Position numbers and translations under genes: made by a program. From NCBI GenBank assembly GCA_963582345.1, contig CAUZSN010000072.1:1-14944 (forward strand): 14,944 nt of DNA, read 5' to 3'. This document shows positions 6,626-13,089 of the stretch, piece by piece. The number at the start of each line of letters is the position of its first letter. The stretch's first letter is position 1. The notes under the pieces were generated by a model, which was not told the DNA's origin, searched no databases, and saw only the letters and a program-made list of their open reading frames with translations. The stretch comes from CAUZSN01 sp963582345 (GTDB lineage: Bacteria > Planctomycetota > Planctomycetia > Planctomycetales > Planctomycetaceae).

Positions 6626-6945
6626 TCCATCGTCTCTTCGGAGGCGATGGCGCCGCCAATGGCCCATAGGCGTTCCCAGGTGTAAAGCCCGGTATTGTGC
6701 TGGTCGGTCCAGGTGATCTTCACAGCATAGCTGCCTGCATAGTCGAGACTTGTCGGCTGGATCTCTTCGGCAATCGTATTCACGTCAATCATTCGCTCGC
6801 CGGTGGATTCACTGACGCAGCTGGCGCAAGGGCACAGGCCCCGAAGAATTTTGAAGGGTATTCGGTGGACGATTTCGTTGTTCCAGTGAATTTCGAACAC
6901 CTTCTGGTCGGTAAGCGCGCGGATATGTTTGGCCACAACAGTCAT
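6622..6945 (-). CDS. DUF971 (GBBH-like N-terminal domain) protein
   Basis: The protein has 107 aa from ATG 6945; a GTG two codons upstream is possible. I prefer the ATG because AAAGAG lies about 5-8 nt upstream and because ATGA overlaps the preceding gene's stop. Landmarks are FEIHWNNE, IPFKILRGLCPCASC (Cys-rich turn), then IQPTSLDYAGSYAVKITWTDQHNTGLYTW, where the strand pair ends in the W-H/Y-W pattern of PF06155. In eukaryotes this fold is the N-terminal zinc-binding part of gamma-butyrobetaine hydroxylase; stand-alone bacterial forms are found near iron-sulfur or MRP/ApbC-type genes, and their biochemical role is unsettled. Here it is the middle member of a translationally coupled minus-strand trio. 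Confidence 0.93.
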   Translation of the reverse strand: MTVVAKHIRALTDQKVFEIHWNNEIVHRIPFKILRGLCPCASCVSESTGERMIDVNTIAEEIQPTSLDYAGSYAVKITWTDQHNTGLYTWERLWAIGGAIASEETME

Positions 6946-7199
6946 TGGCACTCTTTGCTATTCTCTTTATCAGGGTCGGTGGCGTCATTCGCGAGGGAAG
7001 ATTCGGGATCACAATCTGGGCCCCCGTTACGATAACGGGGCAGGGCACACGGCTCAAGCGTGGCTGGACGGGCGCCGCCGCCCGGTATAACCGGACATTC
7101 GGGCCTGGGCGGCAGCCGCGGCTTCTCGGCTGCCTTGCCCAACAGCCGCTGCAAAATCCGATGCAGCAACCCGCCGTTTCTCGTCGCACGGGCTCGCAT
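6942..7199 (-). CDS. Hypothetical 85-aa protein coupled to DUF971
   Basis: The frame from ATG 7199 ends in TGA at 6942-6944, and this stop overlaps the DUF971 start by four bases (ATGA), the usual geometry of translational coupling. The product has a basic amphipathic N-terminus (RNGGLLHRILQRLLGKAAEK), a Pro/Arg-rich middle and an acidic, Asn/Asp-rich C-terminus. No domain is recognised and the composition is low-complexity, so it may be only a leader ORF. An intrinsic terminator hairpin sits 20 bp upstream on the same strand. No Shine-Dalgarno sequence is visible. Confidence 0.4.
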   Translation of the reverse strand: MRARATRNGGLLHRILQRLLGKAAEKPRLPPRPECPVIPGGGARPATLEPCALPRYRNGGPDCDPESSLANDATDPDKENSKECQ

Positions 7200-7218
7200 T
7201 CATCATCTGACATACATG

Positions 7219-7241
7219 AAAAAACCCCTGTTTTGCAGGGG
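7219..7241 (-). terminator. Rho-independent terminator (minus strand)
   Basis: Read on the minus strand, CCCCTG-loop-CAGGGG (6-bp perfect stem, 5-nt loop CAAAA) is followed directly by TTTTTT. This is the textbook form. It lies just upstream of the minus-strand DUF971 operon, so it ends either an unannotated upstream transcript or acts as an attenuator. Confidence 0.8.
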
Positions 7242-7544
7242 CATGCGGCACCATGCGACGGACTACATGAATACCAAAGTACACCCGTGGGGTGAAAGTA
7301 CTCGGCGGAACGAGAAACCGAAGGTCTGATTCAAGTTGGGATGTCTCCAATTACCGATTCTCAAATGATTTCGTCTCGAGATCCAACGTTTTGAGATTCA
7401 CAAGATCAGAAGTTGCGATCCGCTGATATTCCAAGTCATTTCAGTGTTTCTCTTGTTTTTCAGACTCTTTCGCAGGAAGGTGGTAGACGTGTGGTCGCGA
7501 ATGCGATGCGGCTGAAGTGCGAGTGAGCTAAGTAGGTAAAGATA
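7242..7544. other. Intergenic region between divergent gene sets
   Basis: No gene was recognised. It should contain the promoters of the minus-strand DUF971 operon (leftward) and of the 7545 gene (rightward). The leftward transcript would have to cross the 7219-7241 terminator, which makes this a candidate leader or small-RNA region. Confidence 0.35.
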
Positions 7545-7802
7545 ATGGCAATAAAGATATGCAAAGAATGTGGCGGGATGATTAGTACAAAGGCGACATC
7601 GTGCCCACACTGTGGGGCACTGCGTAAGAAAGCAGGATGCTTGACTTACCTCATGTTTCTGGTCGTTCTAGGCGGACTTGCATTATGGATAAAAAAACCA
7701 GAAGGTGACTTCAACATCCCTCGCATATGGAAGCGGATTGTGACATTTGAGGACTTCAGGAAATGCAGCATATGGAAGCGGATTAAAGACATTGTGGATT
7801 GA
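7545..7802 (+). CDS. Zinc-ribbon, single-TM small protein
   Basis: The protein has 85 aa. An N-terminal zinc ribbon has CKEC (C6, C9) and CPHC (C20, C23) knuckles about 14 residues apart. A TM helix follows (about 33-49, TYLMFLVVLGGLALWI), then a basic/acidic tail. This 'zinc ribbon plus TM' layout is common in small uncharacterised membrane proteins, which are thought to be membrane-tethered adaptors. The tail contains a duplicated segment (IWKRI twice, 15 residues apart) matched by a 17-nt DNA direct repeat. ATG 7545 is preceded by AGGTAAAG at about 7533-7540, an adequate Shine-Dalgarno sequence. It begins a same-strand set of small proteins leading to the PCMT fusion. Confidence 0.85.
   Translation: MAIKICKECGGMISTKATSCPHCGALRKKAGCLTYLMFLVVLGGLALWIKKPEGDFNIPRIWKRIVTFEDFRKCSIWKRIKDIVD
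7723..7784 (+). repeat. 17-nt in-frame direct repeat within the 7545-7802 gene
   Basis: GCATATGGAAGCGGATT occurs at 7723-7739 and again, identical, at 7768-7784. The 45-bp spacing is a multiple of three, so both copies encode IWKRI. Confidence 0.9.
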
Positions 7803-7998
7803 AATAGAAAACTGACGGTTGCCAAGAAAGAGATTAATCCATCGCGGACTGGCGTTCGACTCTGATTCGGTTCGAACAATCACTTCTACTGCAGTCGCGG
7901 ACTCCGTTCGCATTCGTTTGCATCCTCATCCCAATTTGCTCACAATAGCGCCTTCACGTTCGATGTGACGCACACACAGCGAACGAAGGAGAAATGTG

Positions 7999-8139
7999 AT
8001 GACCTTATGCCCAATCGCGTTAGTTGTCGGCTGCAAGAAATGTCCGGCATTCTCAGTCTGCCCCTTAAAAGGTGTCGTCGGCGATTACCGGAAGCAAGAA
8101 AAAACGCAGATTAAGCAGCATACCGACGACAAGAAGTAG
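7999..8139 (+). CDS. 46-aa cysteine-rich mini-protein
   Basis: ATG 7999 is preceded by a strong AAGGAG at 7986-7991 with 7-nt spacing, so translation is very likely. The product starts MTLCPIALVVGCKKCPAF and continues SVCPLKGVVGDY, with five cysteines in a CP...GCKKCP...CP pattern, then a charged tail rich in Lys/Gln. Similar short 'CPIA-GC-KCP-CPLK' proteins are, from memory, scattered among anaerobes and planctomycetes and may bind zinc or an Fe-S cluster; no function is established. Its stop is immediately followed by the next small frame at 8140. Confidence 0.82.
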   Translation: MTLCPIALVVGCKKCPAFSVCPLKGVVGDYRKQEKTQIKQHTDDKK

Positions 8140-8340
8140 TTGACCAAGATTTTCCGTAACTTGCTGAAATCGGAGTCTGGTCGCATCAGAACCATCGATC
8201 GTATCCGACCCTCGTTTGTCGTAACCGGTCTGTTGATAGTTGCAGGAAGCCGTTTCGTGAAGACACTGATGAGTTTTCTCGAACGCTACCGCCATAAAAT
8301 CGCAACCCCTTCAAGCTCCTCGCCGAAGCCCTCACCTTGA
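8140..8340 (+). CDS. Possible 66-aa single-TM protein
   Basis: The frame opens at TTG directly after the stop of the 46-aa gene and ends at 8340. It has a basic amphipathic start (MTKIFRNLLKSESGRIR), one plausible TM helix (SFVVTGLLIVAGSRF) and a basic Ser/Pro tail. The composition is believable for a small membrane protein, but the TTG start has no clear ribosome binding site, so re-initiation after 8139 would be needed. No family is recognised. Confidence 0.35.
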   Translation: MTKIFRNLLKSESGRIRTIDRIRPSFVVTGLLIVAGSRFVKTLMSFLERYRHKIATPSSSSPKPSP

Positions 8341-8372
8341 GGCGTCAGCCCACCCCGAGACTAAGAAGTCAA

Positions 8373-9380
8373 ATGCGCAGTCTTGCTATCACATCACTGG
8401 TTCTCGGAATCTTCTCGTTCTTTTTCGGTTGGATTCCAGTCGTTGGTATCGCTCTCAGCGGTCTTGGAGTCCTGCTTGGCAGCATTGGGCTTGTTCTTTC
8501 AATCGTCCGCAGAAGATCCGAGATCGGATATTTGATAGTCGGAATTTCTATAAGTGCTGTCGCATTAATTGTTGGTGTTGGAACTTGGTTTGAATACTCA
8601 GTGATGACAAAAAAATCAGAAACGTCGTTGCAAGACATCCAGGCTGACACCCAAGAGATGAATGTAGAACGTGAATCGCATGGCGTGTCACAGCACTGCG
8701 GGCTGCCCCGTTTCAAGCATCACGACGCGTCAGCTGATTCGCCGCAGACACAACAGCGACTCCGGATGGTCGAGAGACAGCTACGGAAACGCGACATTAC
8801 AGATTGCAGCGTGTTGGATGCGATGAGCCGCGTGCCGAGACACTTATTTGTTCCGGTACCGAAACGCGTATTCGCATACGAAGATCACCCGCTCTCGATC
8901 GGCTATGACCAAACCATTTCACAACCGTACATCGTGGCACTGATGACTCAGCTTGCCCAGCCAAAGCCGAAATTTCGAGCACTCGACATCGGAACCGGCT
9001 GCGGTTATCAAGCGGCTGTGCTTGCAGAATTGGTCGACAAGGTTTACAGCATCGAGATCGTTCCCTCACTGGCCGACGAAGCCCGCGGTCGACTAAAGAC
9101 GCTGGGATACAATAACGTCGAGGTCCGTTGTGGCGACGGATATCGCGGATGGCCCGAACACACTCCTTTCGACGTTATTATTGTCGCGGCGGCTCCCGAT
9201 CACATCCCGCAGCCGCTGATCGATCAGCTCGCTCCCGGCGGTCGGCTGGTGATTCCGGTAGGCCGAGACTTCCAAAATTTGATGGTTGTCGAAAAGAAAC
9301 CGGATGGCAGCATCCAAAAACGCAGCGTTATACCGGTCAGGTTTGTTCCTATGACGGGCCAAGCAGCCTCGAAGAAGTGA
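8373..9380 (+). CDS. DUF4190-like membrane domain fused to protein-L-isoaspartate O-methyltransferase
   Basis: The protein has 335 aa from ATG 8373; an in-frame TTG at 8337 would add 12 residues. The N-terminal about 80 residues form three hydrophobic helices with the internal-repeat style of DUF4190 (LAITSLVLGIFSFFFGW, GLGVLLGSIGLVLSI, IGYLIVGISISAVALIVG). After a polar linker, the last about 200 residues are a full PCMT: RMVERQL, VPRHLFVP, YEDHPLSIGYDQTISQPYI, the SAM-binding loop DIGTGCGYQAAVL, and a C-terminal PGGRLVIPVG. PCMT methylates isoaspartyl residues with SAM, starting repair of aged proteins. Most PCMTs are soluble and about 210 aa, so a membrane-anchored form is unusual. Which face of the membrane the enzyme is on cannot be told from sequence alone. 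Confidence 0.92.
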   Translation: MRSLAITSLVLGIFSFFFGWIPVVGIALSGLGVLLGSIGLVLSIVRRRSEIGYLIVGISISAVALIVGVGTWFEYSVMTKKSETSLQDIQADTQEMNVERESHGVSQHCGLPRFKHHDASADSPQTQQRLRMVERQLRKRDITDCSVLDAMSRVPRHLFVPVPKRVFAYEDHPLSIGYDQTISQPYIVALMTQLAQPKPKFRALDIGTGCGYQAAVLAELVDKVYSIEIVPSLADEARGRLKTLGYNNVEVRCGDGYRGWPEHTPFDVIIVAAAPDHIPQPLIDQLAPGGRLVIPVGRDFQNLMVVEKKPDGSIQKRSVIPVRFVPMTGQAASKK

Positions 9381-9840
9381 AAGGATTGATTTGATTTTCA
9401 CAACGTCTTGGTTGTCGAATGCCGAAGAGCTAAAATGTACAGCCGACCTATATTTGTAGGCCATTCCTGGACTTGTGAATCCTCAAATTCTTCGATCTCG
9501 GCCGCTTGATTTTCCGAAAACTAACGCAGATGCTGTCGGTTTTTCGCCAACGATCAGCATCTGGTGAACCATGGGTTTCATACTACAACCCTGGCAGCTC
9601 TGTTCCCTGATCTTTGCTGGTTAGGTCCGTCGCCAACCGTAAATTGTGATCGACTACCTCCGCACGGAGATTCAGGTCCTCAAAAGGTTGAGTGTCGCAA
9701 ACGCCGCGTCGTCTCTGTCGATCCGATTTATTCGCAGACCTTGGACACACGCCGTTTCTTCAGGCCAATGCCGTTCGAATGTTACTCGAATCGACTGTAC
9801 ACGCGCCTACCCACAAATCGCTTGTCTACTATACCACCAC
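9381..9840. other. Non-coding spacer with a hairpin
   Basis: About 460 bp contains no credible gene. Its main structure is a perfect 9-bp inverted repeat (CAGATGCTG at 9527-9535, CAGCATCTG at 9555-9563). It leads into the left inverted repeat of the DUF255 unit. Confidence 0.5.
9527..9563. repeat. Perfect 9-bp inverted repeat with 19-nt loop
   Basis: CAGATGCTG (9527-9535) pairs with CAGCATCTG (9555-9563), flanked by ...AACG and GTGAACC. No T-run follows, so it is not a standard terminator. It is a possible RNA hairpin between the convergent PCMT and DUF255 genes. Confidence 0.5.
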
Positions 9841-9841
9841 A

Positions 9842-9868
9842 GAAGTGCAAAGATCGTTGGACCAGCGC
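9842..9868 (+). repeat. Left 27-bp inverted repeat flanking DUF255 gene
   Basis: The motif GAAGTGCAAAGATCG followed by TTGGACCAGCGC matches, in reverse complement, 12372-12398 at 25 of 27 positions. It ends 24 bp beyond the DUF255 stop codon. Confidence 0.85.
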
Positions 9869-9891
9869 ACCGTTCCCGGGAATAAGTCGTT

Positions 9892-12162
9892 TCAATCCTT
9901 GACACCAAGTGATTCCAACATTTTTTTGATGTCGGTCGTCGGTGTTCGACAGGCGAAGTTCTTGCAGATGTAAGCGGTGGCCTGGCCGTCTTTGCTTTTC
10001 TGGTATTCTGTGTATGGGGCGATGCTACTGATTGCTTTAGCGTTGCCGTCAGGCCTGAATACGACAATCTTGTTTGGGATATATTGTTTCCGCAGCGCTG
10101 CCAACATCTTGCCCGTGTCTTCTGCATCGGGTTTGCCGACTATGACCACTTCATAGGATGGCCCGGTGGCAAAGTCGAGAGCCATCATGAGGAAACAGTT
10201 AGCGCTCGCTCTTTCCGAGACGGTGCCGGAAAACGCCTTAAAGATTCCTACTGCCTTCTCCTCGTATCCGGGTTTTCCGGTGAAACGGCCGAGACGCAGG
10301 AGGTTAAGCGCGGCAACGGAATTACCTGACGGCCTGGCGCCGTCGTAGACCTCTTTGCTCCTGACAATGAGTTTCTCACCGAAATCGGCTGTCTGGAAGA
10401 GCCCGCCTTCTTTATCGTCCCAGAAATGATTGAGCATGAGGTCGTTCAATTCAATTGCTTCCTTCAGGTACTTGACCTCGAAGGTGGTTTCGTAAAGCTC
10501 GATGAGTCCCCACACCATGTAGGCGTAGTCTTCAAGGTGTCCCGGCAGCCCCGCCTCGCCTTGCCGGTAGCGCTTCAGGAGATGACCTTTATCGGTTTGG
10601 AGTTCTTTGAGGATAAAATCAGCCGCCTTCTTCGCTGCTGCGGTGTACTTCTCTTCGCCCAGAACCTGACCGGCCCGAGCCATTGAAGCGATCATCAGAC
10701 CGTTCCAGTCGGTAAGGATCTTGTCGTCCTTCAGAGGGTGGATACGTTTCTCTCGGACAGCAAAGAGCGTCTTGCGGGATTCTTCGAGCCGCTTTCCCAA
10801 CACGGCTTTCTCCATCTTGAGTTCTTTCGCAACTTCTTCCAGACGAGATCGCAAGTAAGGAATATTTTCCCCGGTCCTCTGCTTGGTCACTTCGTCGCGA
10901 AAATTCCCATCCTTAGTGATGTTGAATGCGTGATTGAAAACTGCCGCCTCATCCCTACCTAGTATTGAAATTATTTCCTCAATATTCCAGAGGTAGAATT
11001 TACCCTCTTTCCCTTCGCTATCCGCATCTTCGGCACTGTAAAACCCACCTTCAGGTGAAGTCATGTCCCGCAAAATGTAGGTGAAAATCTTCTTCGCCGT
11101 GGTGGCAAAAAACTCATCGCGGCTTACTTGGTAGGCTTCGATATTTGCCAACGCGACGAGTGCATTGTCGTAGAGCATTTTTTCGAAGTGGGGCAAAAAC
11201 CATTCTGCGTCGGTCGAGTATCGATGCGTGCCGAAGCCGATTTGGTCATAGGCCCCGCCGAGTCTCATGCCGGTGAGAGTTTTCTCCACCATTTCGATTG
11301 CTTTTTCCTGTCCTGTGCGTTTCCAGTAGCGAAGAAGGAAGAGGAGGTTATGAGGCGAAGGGAATTTAGGGGCGCTGCCGAAACCGCCATGGACTGGATC
11401 ATACCGAGAACTGAGCTGCCTGTAGGCATCATCGAGAACATCCGTTTCGAGCATCCTACCGGGAGTGCCACCGGAAAATCGCTTCAATGTTTTCATAACG
11501 TTCTGAGTAACTTCCTCGATCTTTTTCCGGTCATCTTTCCACACTTTGCCGATGTTCGGAATCAGGTCAAGCATACCCGGCCGGCCGAAGCGGCCTCGTT
11601 TTGGAAAGTAGGTGCCGGCAAAGAATGGTTTCTTGTCCGACTTCATGATGATAGTCATCGGCCAGCCGCCCGAGCCGGTAATCGTATGCGTGACGGTCAT
11701 GTAAACCTGATCGATGTCGGGGCGCTCTTCACGATCAACTTTGATACAGATGAAGTACTGGTTCATCAGCTTGGCCACCTCCTCGTCTTCGAACGATTCG
11801 TGTTCCATGACGTGGCACCAGTGGCATGTCGAGTATCCGATGGAGAGGAAAATCGGCTTGTCCTCCTTCTTCGCTTTTTCGAACGCATCTTCCCCCCAGG
11901 GATACCAGTTCACCGGGTTCCGGGCGTGCTGGATGAGATATGGACTTTGCTCGAAGACCAGCCGATTGAATTCAGGTCCGCCATCTTTCGGAAGCTTCTT
12001 TATTTCTTCCGCTGAAGGATGAGGTTTGCGAGTGTGGGCCATTTGATTTTCTTCCGCACGTATGTAAAAAGAACCTCCGCTGTACCAGTGAAACCACACT
12101 GCGGGCGCCATGACTACGATGATGACGGTGATCCAAAGGGTTTTTTTTTTGTTGATGCTCAT
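9892..12162 (-). CDS. DUF255 / YyaL-type thioredoxin-domain protein (SPATA20-like), membrane-anchored
   Basis: The protein has 756 aa from ATG 12162, chosen because AGAAGGAAG gives a good Shine-Dalgarno sequence and the N-terminus becomes a signal-anchor (about residues 9-25, LWITVIIVVMAPAVWFHW). The signature follows: NRLVFEQSPYLIQHA, NPVNWYPW, SIGYSTCHWCHVMEHESF with the CHWC redox pair at about 113-116, then GGWPMTI and TYFP, the thioredoxin-like DUF255 domain. The rest is an alpha/alpha barrel resembling N-acylglucosamine 2-epimerase (GGAYDQIGFGTHRYSTD, FLPHFEKMLYDNA, SAEDADSEGKEGKFY, LTDWNGLM). The family's enzymatic activity is not settled. The membrane anchor points to an extracytoplasmic or periplasmic location. 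The gene stands alone between 27-bp inverted repeats, which suggests a moved unit. Confidence 0.95.
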   Translation of the reverse strand: MSINKKKTLWITVIIVVMAPAVWFHWYSGGSFYIRAEENQMAHTRKPHPSAEEIKKLPKDGGPEFNRLVFEQSPYLIQHARNPVNWYPWGEDAFEKAKKEDKPIFLSIGYSTCHWCHVMEHESFEDEEVAKLMNQYFICIKVDREERPDIDQVYMTVTHTITGSGGWPMTIIMKSDKKPFFAGTYFPKRGRFGRPGMLDLIPNIGKVWKDDRKKIEEVTQNVMKTLKRFSGGTPGRMLETDVLDDAYRQLSSRYDPVHGGFGSAPKFPSPHNLLFLLRYWKRTGQEKAIEMVEKTLTGMRLGGAYDQIGFGTHRYSTDAEWFLPHFEKMLYDNALVALANIEAYQVSRDEFFATTAKKIFTYILRDMTSPEGGFYSAEDADSEGKEGKFYLWNIEEIISILGRDEAAVFNHAFNITKDGNFRDEVTKQRTGENIPYLRSRLEEVAKELKMEKAVLGKRLEESRKTLFAVREKRIHPLKDDKILTDWNGLMIASMARAGQVLGEEKYTAAAKKAADFILKELQTDKGHLLKRYRQGEAGLPGHLEDYAYMVWGLIELYETTFEVKYLKEAIELNDLMLNHFWDDKEGGLFQTADFGEKLIVRSKEVYDGARPSGNSVAALNLLRLGRFTGKPGYEEKAVGIFKAFSGTVSERASANCFLMMALDFATGPSYEVVIVGKPDAEDTGKMLAALRKQYIPNKIVVFRPDGNAKAISSIAPYTEYQKSKDGQATAYICKNFACRTPTTDIKKMLESLGVKD

Positions 12163-12303
12163 GGCTTCCTTCTGACAGGACAGAGATGACCCAAATCTCC
12201 ACGATACTGGGAAACATTCAAACCACTTCCATCGAGGCATTAGCATGGTGGAGTGACGCCTTCAGACGTTTCTGAAGAAATCGCTAAAGCGCTCACTCTT
12301 GTG

Positions 12304-12343
12304 CCGAGATAAATCCAAAATCTCGGAATCGGGCGTAAGCCCG
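12304..12343. promoter_or_regulatory. Two tandem hairpins upstream of the DUF255 gene
   Basis: Hairpin 1 is CCGAGAT...ATCTCGG (7 bp, 12304-12326). Hairpin 2 is CGGGC-GTAA-GCCCG (5 bp with GNRA-type loop, 12330-12343). Both lie between the DUF255 start and the right inverted repeat. They may belong to a 5' leader or to the repeat element. No T-run follows. Confidence 0.45.
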
Positions 12344-12371
12344 TAAAATTGATTGTATTTACGCAGTGGGG

Positions 12372-12398
12372 GCGCTGGTCCACCGATCTTTGTACTTC
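12372..12398 (-). repeat. Right 27-bp inverted repeat flanking DUF255 gene
   Basis: This is the reverse-complement partner of 9842-9868, with two mismatches. The pair brackets about 2.56 kb containing exactly one gene. Confidence 0.85.
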
Positions 12399-12658
12399 AG
12401 TTGGTTTGCAGTAATAATTGGAGAGACTTGATGTTATCGTGTTCTTCACCTTTCGTCGACGAAAAATCTTGGTGAGCTGCGTTAGTCCGCCGATTCTTGA
12501 GTGAACGAGTGTCGAGTTGAGTTAGTGTAGAATTTTCCAGCAGGACGAATAGAACTCGAGGGCCTTGCGCGTTGAAGGCACATCGGGGGTGAGAGAACAC
12601 CGAGAATGGGACAGAGGGGAAGCTAGGACGCAGAGTTGCCAAACGTCTACAAAGATGC

Positions 12659-12688
12659 AAACGCCGAGAGCTCTCACTCCCGGCGTTT
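12659..12688. terminator. Terminator-like hairpin next to integrase remnant
   Basis: An 8-bp perfect stem, AAACGCCG / CGGCGTTT, encloses a 14-nt loop that contains the palindrome GAGAGCTCTC. The A-start and T-end make it bidirectional in appearance, but the T-tract is short. It precedes the tRNA-T-arm-like sequence by about 40 bp. Confidence 0.5.
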
Positions 12689-12725
12689 CCTGTTAACCAG
12701 TGGACTCGCGTTTTTCGATATATGA

Positions 12726-12932
12726 ATTTCAGCTCCCCGACTAGGACTCGAACCTGTTGCGATTTTACCGAGAAAAACTGCAAGTTCTGAAAGAGGCGGT
12801 GCGGAATCCGGTGCAGTTGGCGCAGAAAACGGTCCTGTCGACCCCGATTTGCAATCAATCATCGAGCAGTGGGAAGACCTGTCCGAAGCGACGAAAGCTC
12901 ACGTCGCAGCAATGCTCCGTGCGGCTGATTGA
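12726..12932 (+). pseudogene. 3' remnant of a tyrosine-integrase-like gene, containing an antisense tRNA T-arm sequence
   Basis: There is an open frame of 68 codons with no start codon, beginning right after an in-frame TGA and ending TGA at 12930-12932. It reads SAPRLGLEPVAILP, then a Gly/Ala/Glu linker, then DLQSIIEQWEDLSEATKAHV and a final AAMLRAAD. That helical ending closely resembles the C-terminal tails I associate with planctomycete phage-type integrases, and the RLGLEP peptide is the usual product of reading across a T-arm complement. On the minus strand 12731-12754 reads GGTTCGAGTCC plus GTCGGGGAGC, a tRNA 3'-end-like sequence without the 5' half of a tRNA. The catalytic R-H-R-Y region is missing, so it is dead. 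This marks a likely old integration boundary. Confidence 0.55.
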
Positions 12933-13089
12933 CTCAGGCCACTACAAGTTTGCAGAGTCTTGCTCTAGTTTTCAAAGTCTGGGTCCAGTCTTCAGCAAAC
13001 TATACTGAATTAAGAGCTTCGACATGGAATGCGCTACGGTCCAGTATTGAGTGTTGCCATTAGAATCAAAGTCAATCTCGGTTAAGACT

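Noticed and set aside
11128..12015. 295-aa plus-strand open frame
   Set aside because: It is fully antisense to the well-supported DUF255 gene and has no domain of its own.
12731..12754. Possible complete tRNA gene on the minus strand
   Set aside because: Only the T-arm and 3' acceptor-like part exist. There is no 5' acceptor strand, D-arm or anticodon arm at the required distance.
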